Source: a virus
Virus record (IMG/VR): IMGVR_UViG_3300046004_001116
Coordinates: 1 to 64,000 of that record
Direction: 5' to 3' (one strand)
Length of the DNA: 64,000 bases
Shown here in pieces: positions 47,936 through 57,514 of this stretch. Made by a program: the position numbers and the translations under genes. The notes beneath the pieces are model-generated. The model did not search any database. It saw only the letters and a program-made list of their open reading frames with translations, and was not told the origin of the DNA. Positions within the stretch are counted from its first letter, which is position 1. Every line of letters begins with the position of its first letter.

Positions 47936-48683
47936 CTTTCAAGAGTTCTTAACAGAGAACGAAGTATTTGAAGGAACCAATAGAGTAGATAAAAGACTAT
48001 CTGACGAAGTACAAGAAGAGTACAACAAATTAAAAATCGAATCTTTAAAGAAACAAATTGACTTGTGTAAAAAACATAAAGTTAAGTGCTTTATAGATTA
48101 TGGTTCACTATTAGGTTTATACCGAGACAAAAAACTTATCAAGCACGATAACGATACTGATGTTGCTATCTTTGGTGAAACAGTAACAAAAGAATTTCTT
48201 GAAGATGTAGAGAAAGAATTTGTTTTACAACGTCCAACAAAAATGAGTGCTTTAATTAATAAGTTATTTGTAAGTGATGAAAATGCTGATGATTATCACC
48301 AGATTCCTTACGTAGGTCTTGCGCTTAAAGGTAAAGATGGTAAAGAAATTCAGGTTACCGCAATGTCTAAAAAGAAAATTGGCGTTCCTGGAGATTTCTT
48401 TTTCTATTATCCATACGGTGATGGGAAACGTATTACAAGATATCCAGGATGGGAAGTTCAATTAACTGATGCAAAGCATTTTGATAAACTTGGAACTTTA
48501 AAACATGATGGGTATGATTTTCCAATTCCTGGAGATCCTGAAGTCTATTTAGAATATCTTTATGGTAAAGATTGGAAAACACCAAAGTCAAATTCAGGTC
48601 TAAACGATGATTGCGAATTTATATCCAGAGCAAAAGGTAAAGCATACTGCTATTCCCATAAAGAAGGTAAGTACAAGAAGTAA
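47916..48683 (+). CDS. LicD-family transferase
   Basis: A 255-residue protein with the LicD signature DYGSLLGLYRDKKLIKHDND (residues 66-85). LicD-type enzymes move phosphocholine or similar phospho-groups from CDP/CMP donors onto glycans. A phage that makes CMP-AEP (17307) would need such a transferase; this is the only candidate in the window. The N-terminus NFVFSFQEFLTENE resembles the capsid-targeting leaders, so the enzyme might also be packaged. Confidence 0.75.
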   Translation: MPNFVFSFQEFLTENEVFEGTNRVDKRLSDEVQEEYNKLKIESLKKQIDLCKKHKVKCFIDYGSLLGLYRDKKLIKHDNDTDVAIFGETVTKEFLEDVEKEFVLQRPTKMSALINKLFVSDENADDYHQIPYVGLALKGKDGKEIQVTAMSKKKIGVPGDFFFYYPYGDGKRITRYPGWEVQLTDAKHFDKLGTLKHDGYDFPIPGDPEVYLEYLYGKDWKTPKSNSGLNDDCEFISRAKGKAYCYSHKEGKYKK

Positions 48684-48690
48684 TATAATG

Positions 48691-48722
48691 TTGATATAGA
48701 TAATATCAATAATTTTTTTTTC
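48691..48722 (+). terminator. Intrinsic terminator
   Basis: TTGATAT/ATATCAA followed by nine T; a second hairpin, TGGAGG/CCTCCA, follows at about 48729-48755. Confidence 0.8.
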
Positions 48723-48810
48723 ACACATTGGAGGTCTTTATAGGTCCTCCATTGTTTTGCCCAGAAAACTATTAACTATTTAAAGTATATAATTTCAATA
48801 AAACTTATTT

Positions 48811-49203
48811 ATGATACATACATTTATTATTGATGTTGACGATACCATTTTAACCACGCCTCTCAAAGAAGATGGAAAGTATGATTATGATAATTCTCAG
48901 CCTATTCCACTAACCATTGAGAGGATTCGTAGTCTTAAAAAGGATGGTCATAGCATCATATTGTTTACAGCTCGCGGTATGAAAACATTTGCCGGAGATG
49001 TTAAAAAGATTAAGAAAGAACATGAAGATCGTTTACTTAATTGGCTTAAAGTCAATGACTGTCCTTACGATTCTATTATCTTTGGTAAACCTTGGGGTCC
49101 TAATCCTGTTTACGTAGATAATCGTAATTTATCTTTACATGCATTTGCTACAAGTGCTCCAGAATTTTTTGAACCAATCATCCTAGTCGAAAATAAACTA
49201 TGA
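48811..49203 (+). CDS. HAD phosphatase of sugar-biosynthesis type
   Basis: A 130-residue HAD protein with DVDDT (residues 8-12), FTARG near 51 and YVDNR near 105. Similar short HADs accompany nucleotidyltransferases in capsule and heptose pathways. Its stop overlaps the start of the bifunctional gene by 4 bases, so the two probably act in one pathway. Confidence 0.78.
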   Translation: MIHTFIIDVDDTILTTPLKEDGKYDYDNSQPIPLTIERIRSLKKDGHSIILFTARGMKTFAGDVKKIKKEHEDRLLNWLKVNDCPYDSIIFGKPWGPNPVYVDNRNLSLHAFATSAPEFFEPIILVENKL

Positions 49204-50792
49204 CATCAGTAATTATTCCAGCCGCTGGTTTAGCCAGTAGAATGAAACCTCTTTCACGAGGTGTAAGTAAAGCAATGATCCCAGTTAACGGTCGTCCGTT
49301 AATTTCATATATCATTGAAACCCTACTTAAAGATTATCCAACTAGAGAAATCGTAATCGTTGAGAATGAACTTGGCGATATTAAAGAATTTGTTAACCGA
49401 GTCTATAATACTTCCAATATTAAAACTGTTGTTCAAGAGGAAAAACTTGGACCGCTGCATGCAATATCTTTAGGTCATAATGCCTTGGAGAATAAAGAAT
49501 CTGGTGTAACAGTTTGGTTAGGTGATACTATCTGTCTTGATGAATTTCCCTTTCATAAAGATTTCTTAGCAGTTCAATCTGTTGAAGATCCTCATCGTTG
49601 GTGTCTTGTAGACCAAGACGGTAAACTGTATGATAAACCTGATACTGCAGTTCCTACAGATTTAGCATTAATTGGTGTGTATAACTTTGCTAATCGTAAA
49701 GCATTTGATACTTCTATGAAAGTAGGCATGAAAAAACCAACACATAAAGGTGAGTACCAAATTGCTGCTCTATTAGAAAACTATATCTTAAGCTATAAAA
49801 TGCAACTTGTAGGTACTAATGAATGGTATGATTGTGGCGAACTTAATACTTATTACGAATCTAAAGCAAAATTGCTTCAAAGAACTGCCAGATCATTTAA
49901 CAAGATCAAGGTAGATACATTCTATAATATCATTTCTAAATCTAGTGATTCTCCGGAAAAGCAAAGAAAGATACAAGATGAAAAAGAATGGTTCTTAGCT
50001 CTAGATCCTTGGGCATCACAATTCATTCCAAGAATACTTCCGTCTGAGGTTGGTGAGTTATCAATGTCATTGGAACCGGGTATTGCTTTAAACGAAATTA
50101 TTGTGTATGATAATTTAAGAACAGATATTTGGCATGATATTATACGTAAGATTGTAAACATTCATCATGGTGTCTTTAAAAGACCTTCTAAAATATCAGA
50201 AGATCGCATGAAAGAAGAATGCTTCCGTGCTTATGTTCTAAAAAATGTAAACCGTCTTGACGGCATGAAGGATACTATTATTACTTCTCAAGATAAGTTT
50301 CAGATGGTTAGAGATTTCGTTGAGCAAACTGGCTACATGTTATGTTCAGATCCTCATCCATACTGGTCACAAATCATGCATGGTGATTCTCATTTAGGAA
50401 ATCTTATTTATGATCCACACTCAGGTTCTATTAAATTTGTTGATCCTCGAGGTTCATTTGGTAATCTTAAAGGTACTGAAGGCGACATGCGATATGATAT
50501 GGCAAAATTAATGCAAGATTTTTACTGCGGGTACAGTATGATTATGGCAGATCGTTATATCTTATTTGGAGAAACTTGTTCTATTGACTGGGTTCCTGGA
50601 ACGGAAAACTTATCAGCTATGCTTGAAGAGCAACTTGTAGAAAACTTTTACGATGTAAACTTACTTAAACGATTGGCAATTGTTTTATTAATCACAGCAA
50701 TTCCTTTTCATACTGATGATAAAAATCGACAAGAAGCATTTTGGTTAAGAGGTATTGAACTAATCGAGGCTATAAAAGACGGAGATAAATAA
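49200..50792 (+). CDS. Bifunctional nucleotidyltransferase-kinase
   Basis: A 530-residue fusion. Residues 1-230 are a sugar-1-phosphate nucleotidyltransferase (IPAAGLASRMKP at 6-17, GDTICLDE near 106, DCGELNTY near 212). The second half is an aminoglycoside-phosphotransferase/choline-kinase-like domain with MHGDSHLGNLIYD near 394 and KFVDPRG near 412. Such a protein can phosphorylate a small molecule or sugar and activate it with NTP. With the adjoining HAD it probably builds an activated sugar for the glycosyltransferases downstream. Confidence 0.8.
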   Translation: MTSVIIPAAGLASRMKPLSRGVSKAMIPVNGRPLISYIIETLLKDYPTREIVIVENELGDIKEFVNRVYNTSNIKTVVQEEKLGPLHAISLGHNALENKESGVTVWLGDTICLDEFPFHKDFLAVQSVEDPHRWCLVDQDGKLYDKPDTAVPTDLALIGVYNFANRKAFDTSMKVGMKKPTHKGEYQIAALLENYILSYKMQLVGTNEWYDCGELNTYYESKAKLLQRTARSFNKIKVDTFYNIISKSSDSPEKQRKIQDEKEWFLALDPWASQFIPRILPSEVGELSMSLEPGIALNEIIVYDNLRTDIWHDIIRKIVNIHHGVFKRPSKISEDRMKEECFRAYVLKNVNRLDGMKDTIITSQDKFQMVRDFVEQTGYMLCSDPHPYWSQIMHGDSHLGNLIYDPHSGSIKFVDPRGSFGNLKGTEGDMRYDMAKLMQDFYCGYSMIMADRYILFGETCSIDWVPGTENLSAMLEEQLVENFYDVNLLKRLAIVLLITAIPFHTDDKNRQEAFWLRGIELIEAIKDGDK

Positions 50793-50806
50793 TCTATACA
50801 AAACAA

Positions 50807-52222
50807 ATGGCGCTATTTATAAAAACGCATGATCGTCCTTTAACAGGAAAACCTAAAGCAATGTTATTCTTTCCTCGTGACTTCGAGAAAATGGAATACA
50901 TTATGGGATTCGGTATTCCTGTTTTAGAATACCTAAGCGAACACTACGATCCAATCATAATCACGGGTTCTAACAGTGACACTACACACTTTAAAAAGTA
51001 CGGACAAGTTTGGGGTTTCTCAATTGCACATCTTTTAAAGCTGAAAGAGTTCTCAATGAAACGCGCTGATGAAATGGAAGGCGATGACACAAACTGGGAA
51101 TACAACCGAGACATTGTCACAGCTGAACTTGAACTATCATTTGGTAAAGAATTCTTTCAAGATCTTACCAAAATCTTTATGATAGATCCTATTGATTTTA
51201 TCTTACCACAAACTTCATACGTTCCTAAGAAATCTAGTGAACTTCTTTGTGAAAGAAAAAATGAATTTCATGATACGGTAAACGCAGATCTTCATGAACT
51301 TGCTACAATTACTGACTATAATAAAAAGACTGCTGAAAAGTATTATTCTCGTGCTTCGGTCTTAGCTTTTGGTAGTCACAACAAAAACATCAGTATGTCA
51401 TTAATTGACTGGAGTGTTAAACAAGCAAGTAATTTTGAGTGTGCTTATGGATTTATTAATGATCCTGCTTTTTACTATCCTATCTTTGAGCTTTGGGGTA
51501 TTCCGTTTAAAGCACTTTACTTTGCTGATGATAATCGAGGTACTCGTGATTTCCATGAATTTCCAATTGGCGAACTTCAACATATAGTATGGGACAGCCG
51601 CAAAAAAGTAAAAGATCTTCTTTCTTTTGATGAACCAGTGAAACAAGATAAAGATTTCTTTTTTGCTGGAACTATCTTTCAAGAAAAAGGTGGCCGAGTT
51701 GAGCTATATGAAAGATACTTAAAAGATTTAAGACTTCCTAACTCGGATCTGTTTATTCCACAAAGAGCAAACGGTATTGTTTACTCTAAAGATAACAATG
51801 ACAGATTTGTAAATAAACTTACAGATAAGTTTGCTGAACTGCATGCAAATGTTTTAGCTCATCCTATGTATGCTAATCATATTGTTCCTGCTGAATATGA
51901 AGATACTGTTAAGCACTACAAGTACGGAATGTTATTACGTTGTGTATCTTATTATGATTCTTTAAACTTCAGACCTATACTATATGCAAGATTAGGAATA
52001 CTTCCTTTCATAGATCCTCAATATGATCCGCTTGGATTACAAATTCCACTAGACATACAAGAGCACTTGGTTGTTCAAGATGCTGCGGATATTGAGAAAA
52101 AAGTTGCATATTTTAATGCAAATCCTGCACACAGACAAGAACTATTAAGTAAACTTGAATATAAATTTAAGGTTAAAACATTCAACAAGGAATGGAAAAC
52201 CATCTTATCTCAATACATATAA
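50807..52222 (+). CDS. Large glycosyltransferase-like protein (GT-B type suspected)
   Basis: A 471-residue protein. The C-terminal part (RPILYARLGILPFIDPQYDPLG near residue 389) parallels the next protein (YAEMLRVGVLPFYHPDYDTQ), typical of the donor-binding half of GT-B glycosyltransferases. The rest has no clear motif. It lies in a block with other sugar enzymes. Function by context: transfer of an activated sugar to DNA, protein or glycan. Confidence 0.5.
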   Translation: MALFIKTHDRPLTGKPKAMLFFPRDFEKMEYIMGFGIPVLEYLSEHYDPIIITGSNSDTTHFKKYGQVWGFSIAHLLKLKEFSMKRADEMEGDDTNWEYNRDIVTAELELSFGKEFFQDLTKIFMIDPIDFILPQTSYVPKKSSELLCERKNEFHDTVNADLHELATITDYNKKTAEKYYSRASVLAFGSHNKNISMSLIDWSVKQASNFECAYGFINDPAFYYPIFELWGIPFKALYFADDNRGTRDFHEFPIGELQHIVWDSRKKVKDLLSFDEPVKQDKDFFFAGTIFQEKGGRVELYERYLKDLRLPNSDLFIPQRANGIVYSKDNNDRFVNKLTDKFAELHANVLAHPMYANHIVPAEYEDTVKHYKYGMLLRCVSYYDSLNFRPILYARLGILPFIDPQYDPLGLQIPLDIQEHLVVQDAADIEKKVAYFNANPAHRQELLSKLEYKFKVKTFNKEWKTILSQYI

Positions 52223-52225
52223 TTA

Positions 52226-53620
52226 ATGAAAACAGAAAATTTAACAGTTGCAGTTTATCCTATTGGATCTTCAATGAAGTTCAGTAAGGAAAAACTTAAA
52301 AGATCTGATGGATCATCTGAGTATTTTAAATTAATCTGGGCGCTTGTTCGTAACGAATCCATTAGTTCAGTTTGGTTAGTTCAGCGTAGTGATTGGAAAC
52401 GTTTATCTTTTGAAGAAAAGGCAGAAATTGACCCAAGAGGTGTTCTGCGTGATATTCATTCAGAATTTGCCGTTGAACTACCACCTGGTAGACGTCAAGG
52501 TCCTGATGGAAATCTTATTCCTCATACAAAAGAAGAACAAGAAAAATACATGGATCTTTGGAACAAAGTAAAAGATCTTCCACAACCTGACTTTGGGTTT
52601 GGATTTGCTTCACAAGGATTAACTATGGTAAATATTCCTGGAATAGTGCCAAGTATTAAAGATCCTTCAAGAATGACAGGTGCATTGGATATGACTCTTA
52701 TTTATGGAGCTCCACTTGTACACTACTTAAATATGTCAAACATCCCTTGGTTTATGATTATGACGGATCCTCGTTACATCAAGAAAAACCAAAAATGGCG
52801 TGATATGGTTAACGGTCCTAGAGAATGTATTGCACAATACAATTCTGACATTAACTTTACTCACTTTGACACTTACCCTGATTTAACAAGTGGAAACGAA
52901 ATCACTGAGAAACTTATTCTTACGTACTCCGGTATTGAGAAAATGAATCTTATTGGTGAAACTGTTGTACCACCTGATACTGAGCGTGATGTTAAATTCT
53001 CAATCGTTGCAATGCAATCTGCTTATGGTAAAACTACAACTGTAGATTATCGTTTAGAAGCATTAAAGAAATGGATCTTAACTCAACCTAATTCTAAAGA
53101 TTGTGAAATCTTTGGTAAATGGGACGAGCGCTTCATTAAACAATACCCACAGTTTAAAGGTTATAAGGCTCCCGAGGAAATTGATGAAATCTTTAAAAGA
53201 ACTCGATACACACTTATCATACCTATTCGTCCTGACTGGGTTACAAGTAAATATGCAGAAATGCTTCGCGTAGGTGTACTTCCTTTTTATCACCCTGATT
53301 ACGATACACAATTTTCAACTATTCCTAAAGATCATTATCTTAGAGTAAAAACTCCTAAAGAAATGTTTGATAAGATTGAAGATCTTGAAGCAAATCCAGA
53401 GAAACGAATTGCTTTGGTTAAACAATTACAATTAATGTTCTTACGGGGTGTTCGTCAAGGTTCGTTTATTGCTGATGTGGTTAATCCTTTCTTAGAGCGT
53501 GCAGGTGTTCCTGTCGTTGTAGGTAAAGGCTATTCTGATGAATTACTTCGTACACCACAAATGTCAGATTATAATAAACCAACTAAAGCACCGGTGATTA
53601 ATTCTGCAGCATTATTTTAG
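52226..53620 (+). CDS. Large glycosyltransferase-like protein, paralogue of the previous
   Basis: A 464-residue protein with a GT-B-like layout: an N-terminal half with YGAPLVHYLNMSNIPWFMIM near residue 165 and a donor-side half with SKYAEMLRVGVLPFYHPDYD near 341. Only the C-terminal halves align with the previous protein. Ends with TAG. A DNA-base or virion glycosyltransferase is possible. Confidence 0.5.
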   Translation: MKTENLTVAVYPIGSSMKFSKEKLKRSDGSSEYFKLIWALVRNESISSVWLVQRSDWKRLSFEEKAEIDPRGVLRDIHSEFAVELPPGRRQGPDGNLIPHTKEEQEKYMDLWNKVKDLPQPDFGFGFASQGLTMVNIPGIVPSIKDPSRMTGALDMTLIYGAPLVHYLNMSNIPWFMIMTDPRYIKKNQKWRDMVNGPRECIAQYNSDINFTHFDTYPDLTSGNEITEKLILTYSGIEKMNLIGETVVPPDTERDVKFSIVAMQSAYGKTTTVDYRLEALKKWILTQPNSKDCEIFGKWDERFIKQYPQFKGYKAPEEIDEIFKRTRYTLIIPIRPDWVTSKYAEMLRVGVLPFYHPDYDTQFSTIPKDHYLRVKTPKEMFDKIEDLEANPEKRIALVKQLQLMFLRGVRQGSFIADVVNPFLERAGVPVVVGKGYSDELLRTPQMSDYNKPTKAPVINSAALF

Positions 53621-53621
53621 T

Positions 53622-54359
53622 ATGAAAGATTATTCAAAATTTTGGGATGCGGTCTACGTAATCAATCTTGATTTTAGACAAGACCGCTGGGAAAGCATAC
53701 AGGCAAAAGCAGCGGTCATAGGATTACCTATAGAACGCTGGAATGCTGTTAAAGCAACTGATGTTAATTTAGAAAAGGACCGAGTTGGAATCCGAGTGAA
53801 AAAGACTTCATGTGTTGCTTGCGCTTTATCACATTATGGAATTTATCGTGATGCACTATCTAAAGGATATGATAACATACTTGTTCTTGAAGACGACGCT
53901 GATCTTCCTCTTGACTTATATGAACAAGTGGATAATATGTTTAACACAAATGAATATTACTTAAAGAATTATGATCTTATCTATTTAGGATGTGCTGACA
54001 AATATCCAAATGTTTCTTTAACAGAAAATTTAGCATTATCACAATTTACATTACTTACGCATGCACTTCTATTTTCTAAAAGAGGTATGGAAAAAGTAAT
54101 AGAAATCATTGATACTCAAGATGACGGTAAATGTCGTATGAGTGTTGATGTATTCCTTGCAGAAAGATTACAACCGCTAAATAAAACTTTTCAAGCGGTT
54201 CCTTCAATTATAACAACTATTACAAGCACATCAGATATCGCAGGTTGGAAAAGAACTTGGAGCTCTATGCTATCTGACTGCAAACATCAAGGATTAAAGA
54301 ATCCGAAAAAATGGGAATCTTTTGAGAAAAGAGCCAAATCAATAAAACAATACTTATAA
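53622..54359 (+). CDS. Family 25 glycosyltransferase
   Basis: A 245-residue GT25 protein: YVINLDFRQDRW near residue 12, CALSHYGIYRDAL near 66 and NILVLEDDADLP near 84 (the EDD metal site). GT25 enzymes add galactose or glucose to lipooligosaccharide or to hydroxylysine of collagen. A collagen-like fibre is encoded at 2428, which makes a role in fibre glycosylation worth considering. Confidence 0.85.
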   Translation: MKDYSKFWDAVYVINLDFRQDRWESIQAKAAVIGLPIERWNAVKATDVNLEKDRVGIRVKKTSCVACALSHYGIYRDALSKGYDNILVLEDDADLPLDLYEQVDNMFNTNEYYLKNYDLIYLGCADKYPNVSLTENLALSQFTLLTHALLFSKRGMEKVIEIIDTQDDGKCRMSVDVFLAERLQPLNKTFQAVPSIITTITSTSDIAGWKRTWSSMLSDCKHQGLKNPKKWESFEKRAKSIKQYL

Positions 54360-54368
54360 AAATTAATT

Positions 54369-55583
54369 ATGACAAAAGACGGAAAAATAAAGTACGGTGT
54401 CGCAGTTCCATTAATTGGTGGAATGGCCGTTGCCAATAAAAATTCTACTGGGGAAGATCCAAGTTTCATTGTGTCTTTTCCTGCGTTTGCTGGTAACGAT
54501 GCCCACTGTGTGAACAGATTTAAAGACGTGCCATATTTGCTAGCAGATGAAGAAACTAATGAGTTAGGAGATTATGAAAGTGCACTTTTTGATGATGTAG
54601 ATTTTGTATCTGCCGTTTGTCCTTGTGCAGGTTTATCAATGCTTAACTCAAGTACAACAGGTTCAGCAAAAGCAAGAGGTGGAGACGCCGCTCAAAATGA
54701 CTGGATGTACAAAAGTGCTCGTCTTGTTCTTGGTACTGTTAAACCAAAAGTATTCTGGGGCGAAAACGCGCCAGGACTATACAGTGCTATGGGTGAAAAG
54801 GTTGTTGAGAATTTAAAAGTAATTGGTAAAGAATTTGGTTATTCTTTCTCACTTGTTAAAACTGATACATTCTTACATGGTATTCCTCAACACAGAATGA
54901 GATCGTTTTACTTTTTCTGGAAAGACAGTGAAGCACCAATCTTAGGTTACACAAAACGTGAGGCTCCAATGTTAAAAGATTACCTTGATATGATTCCTGA
55001 AGGTGTTACAGAAATGGACAGACCGTTTGGACTTGGTGATATTTCTGAAAATGGATGGTTCTTGTTTGCAAAAACTCAAGGATGGGATACGCAAAAATTA
55101 CTAGAGAGTCATTATAAAACTATGTTCCACTTTGTTTCTGGTGAAGGTTTAGTTCAGGAAGCACTTGATTGGGCAGAAGCTAATGAAAATCTACAAATGA
55201 AAAAGTTTATTGCACACACGCAAAAGAAACTCGCAGATAATAAAGGTTGGTGGGACGGAACTCCACTTATCTTTAATGAAGCAACCAATGCTATCATTGC
55301 AAAGAACTCAGCAATTATACGACCTGGGCATGAAAGAGGTATTACAATTCGTGAAGCAATGTGGTTAATGGGTCTTCCTCATGATTTTGAATTGGTAGGT
55401 GGTTCTTTTAATCATATCTGTCAGAATGTTCCTGTAACAACTGCAACCGATTGGACAAATGAAATCGTAAGATTCATTAAAGGAGAGATAACAGAATTTG
55501 GTGGTGATTTTGTAAAACAGAATAACATTAACCAAAGAATTGACTATGCTGCTAAAACTATGACCTCAAAAAAATTATTCTAA
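54369..55583 (+). CDS. C5-cytosine DNA methyltransferase-like protein
   Basis: A 404-residue protein with cytosine-C5 methyltransferase motifs: VCPCAGLS near residue 83 (motif IV with catalytic Cys), WGENAPG near 127 (motif VI), GIPQHRMRSFYF near 173 (motif VIII) and TIREAMWLMGLP near 325 with NVPVTTATDW after it (IX-X). Motif I is atypical (PLIGGMAVAN instead of FAGxGG). It may methylate DNA, or catalyse another C5 reaction given the dCMP-hydroxymethylase-like enzyme at 57515. Confidence 0.8.
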   Translation: MTKDGKIKYGVAVPLIGGMAVANKNSTGEDPSFIVSFPAFAGNDAHCVNRFKDVPYLLADEETNELGDYESALFDDVDFVSAVCPCAGLSMLNSSTTGSAKARGGDAAQNDWMYKSARLVLGTVKPKVFWGENAPGLYSAMGEKVVENLKVIGKEFGYSFSLVKTDTFLHGIPQHRMRSFYFFWKDSEAPILGYTKREAPMLKDYLDMIPEGVTEMDRPFGLGDISENGWFLFAKTQGWDTQKLLESHYKTMFHFVSGEGLVQEALDWAEANENLQMKKFIAHTQKKLADNKGWWDGTPLIFNEATNAIIAKNSAIIRPGHERGITIREAMWLMGLPHDFELVGGSFNHICQNVPVTTATDWTNEIVRFIKGEITEFGGDFVKQNNINQRIDYAAKTMTSKKLF

Positions 55584-56290
55584 TGCTTGGAGATTGTTTT
55601 TTAGCCACTATTGCATACGAGAATCACGAGTACTTGCCTCTACTTGTAGAACAGTTTCCTGATTTGATAATATATGATGCCTCTGTAAAAAACATTTATA
55701 GAGGTCCTGGTAAGATTGTAAAAATTCCTAATGAAGGTTTCACTGGTAATTGGAATCTTATCTTTGAAGATTTTGAACATTCAGACAAAAAGTTTATTTG
55801 GATGACAAATAACGATATCACAATTGAGACTTCGACTGTTGAGAGAATGAGAGAAGTGCTATGGAGTGAACCTAAAGCAGCTTGTGTGGTTGCTTCTTAT
55901 AATTCTCATCATCAACCATTAAGATGTCAGGAAAAGGGAATTCGTCCTGTGCCTTTCATGGAACAAACTTCACCTTTATACCGTAAAGAAGCACTGCTAT
56001 CACTTTTTAATTCTAAAGGATATTTCTTATATCCAGGTATTAAAATGGGTTGGGGCGTTGATGTAATCTCATCATTTCAATTAAGAGAATTAGGCTGGGA
56101 TTTACTTGTTATTGATGACGTAGAATTTAAACATCATATTGCTGAAAATGCAAAAGCAGAATATGGTTCTAAAAAGGAATACTCTAAGATTGCTGCTGCT
56201 GACCGAGGCAGACATATTGTTGAAGTATTAGGAACAGGTTACAAAAAGAAATTACTTAAAGGTCTTGAAGAATACAAATACAAAATTTAA
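55583..56290 (+). CDS. GT-A glycosyltransferase-like protein
   Basis: A 235-residue protein with a GT2-like order: a nucleotide-binding N-terminus, WMTNNDITIE near residue 73 in place of DxD, and a C-terminal WGVDVISSFQLRELGW near 155, typical of the acceptor side (ED-like) region. It shares a base with the methyltransferase gene before it. Sugar and acceptor unknown. Confidence 0.65.
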   Translation: MLGDCFLATIAYENHEYLPLLVEQFPDLIIYDASVKNIYRGPGKIVKIPNEGFTGNWNLIFEDFEHSDKKFIWMTNNDITIETSTVERMREVLWSEPKAACVVASYNSHHQPLRCQEKGIRPVPFMEQTSPLYRKEALLSLFNSKGYFLYPGIKMGWGVDVISSFQLRELGWDLLVIDDVEFKHHIAENAKAEYGSKKEYSKIAAADRGRHIVEVLGTGYKKKLLKGLEEYKYKI

Positions 56291-56291
56291 C

Positions 56292-56903
56292 ATGAGAAAA
56301 TTAAACATTACACGAGAAGAATTTATTACGCTCTGGCCTAAAGGACTTAAAGTAGCAGAGATTGGTGTGTTTAAAGGAGTTCATTCAAAAGAACTAATAA
56401 AATCTAACCCATCACAATTAACATTAATTGATATCTGGCGTCATATTGAAGACGATGGAGTTTACAGCACACTTGATGCATGTAATTTATCAAACCGCGG
56501 TCATATCCGTATTTGGAATAAAGTAATTAAAGCGTTTGCCGATAATCCTGAAGTAGAAATTGTCAGAGAATTTGGTGATGTTCATGCTCAGACTGTTGCT
56601 GATGAACACTACGACGTAGTTTATATTGATGGCGACCATTCATATGAAGGTTGCTTGAGAGATATGGAAGCTTGGAAAACTAAAGTTGCTAAAGGTGGAT
56701 TTATGTATGGCCATGATTACACAGATTCATACGCTTGGATTGAGGTAATCAAATCAGTAACACAATTTTTACAAGATAACCTAGATTGGCATTTAGTAGC
56801 AATCACAGGAGAAAGACCAAGAAAATCACCAAGCTGGATCATAGCTCGTAAAGAATCTTTTGTGTGGGATCTGTTAACATTATCACCAGAAACCGAGAAT
56901 TAA
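56292..56903 (+). CDS. SAM-dependent O-methyltransferase-like protein
   Basis: About 203 residues from the ATG just after the previous stop. VAEIGVFKGVHS near residue 20 is motif I and VVYIDGDHSYEGCLRDMEAW near 108 is the hallmark of the Methyltransf_24/macrocin O-methyltransferase group, which methylates sugars. Consistent with its place among glycosyltransferases. Confidence 0.8.
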   Translation: MRKLNITREEFITLWPKGLKVAEIGVFKGVHSKELIKSNPSQLTLIDIWRHIEDDGVYSTLDACNLSNRGHIRIWNKVIKAFADNPEVEIVREFGDVHAQTVADEHYDVVYIDGDHSYEGCLRDMEAWKTKVAKGGFMYGHDYTDSYAWIEVIKSVTQFLQDNLDWHLVAITGERPRKSPSWIIARKESFVWDLLTLSPETEN

Positions 56904-56912
56904 TAGTTCTTG

Positions 56913-56926
56913 GATGTATATAAAAT
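56913..56926 (+). promoter_or_regulatory. Late-promoter-like box
   Basis: GATGTATATAAAAT, about 17 bases before the kinase gene. Confidence 0.45.
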
Positions 56927-56942
56927 TTAACTAACTTATTAT

Positions 56943-57512
56943 ATGAAACTATTAATCATAGAAGGCACAGATCGTTGTGGCAAAGATACTCTTATAGAAT
57001 CTATAGCTCGCGAATATAAGCATGTCATCAAACGTCATTGGGGCTATCCTTTAGGTGAAACCAATGAAGATAAAACAGCGTATCAAAAAGATTCTTTTAA
57101 CTGGGAATTTAAGTTGCACAACATCTTACAAACTGCAAGTAATGAAGTTGATAAAAACTCCATCATAATTTGGAATCGTTCTCACATTGGAGAATTGGTT
57201 TACGGAACTATTTACAGAGATAGCCAGCCTGAAACGTGGGTAATGGATCTTGAAAGAAAATACTGTTTTGATCAAGCTGATAACATTTACTTGGTTTATT
57301 TACACGCAGATCCAGAGTTTGTTGTAAAACAAGATGATGGCAAATCATATTCAGCAAATCTTAAAGATAAACAGACTGAACTATCAAAATTCAATAGTGC
57401 TTGTAACCGATCTACTATCCGTAAAAAACTTTTTGTAAAAGTAAATGAAAACGGAGAATATAAAAGTCAACAAGATATCCTTAACTCAGTATTTACATTT
57501 ATTAACGACTAA
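56943..57512 (+). CDS. Deoxynucleoside monophosphate kinase
   Basis: A 189-residue P-loop kinase of the thymidylate-kinase type: IEGTDRCGKDTLIE (residues 6-19) is the P-loop and WNRSHIGELVYG near 79 the DR(Y/H)-like motif. It would phosphorylate a (modified) dNMP. The next gene is a thymidylate-synthase relative, so the pair may make a modified dNTP. Confidence 0.78.
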   Translation: MKLLIIEGTDRCGKDTLIESIAREYKHVIKRHWGYPLGETNEDKTAYQKDSFNWEFKLHNILQTASNEVDKNSIIIWNRSHIGELVYGTIYRDSQPETWVMDLERKYCFDQADNIYLVYLHADPEFVVKQDDGKSYSANLKDKQTELSKFNSACNRSTIRKKLFVKVNENGEYKSQQDILNSVFTFIND

Positions 57513-57514
57513 AC

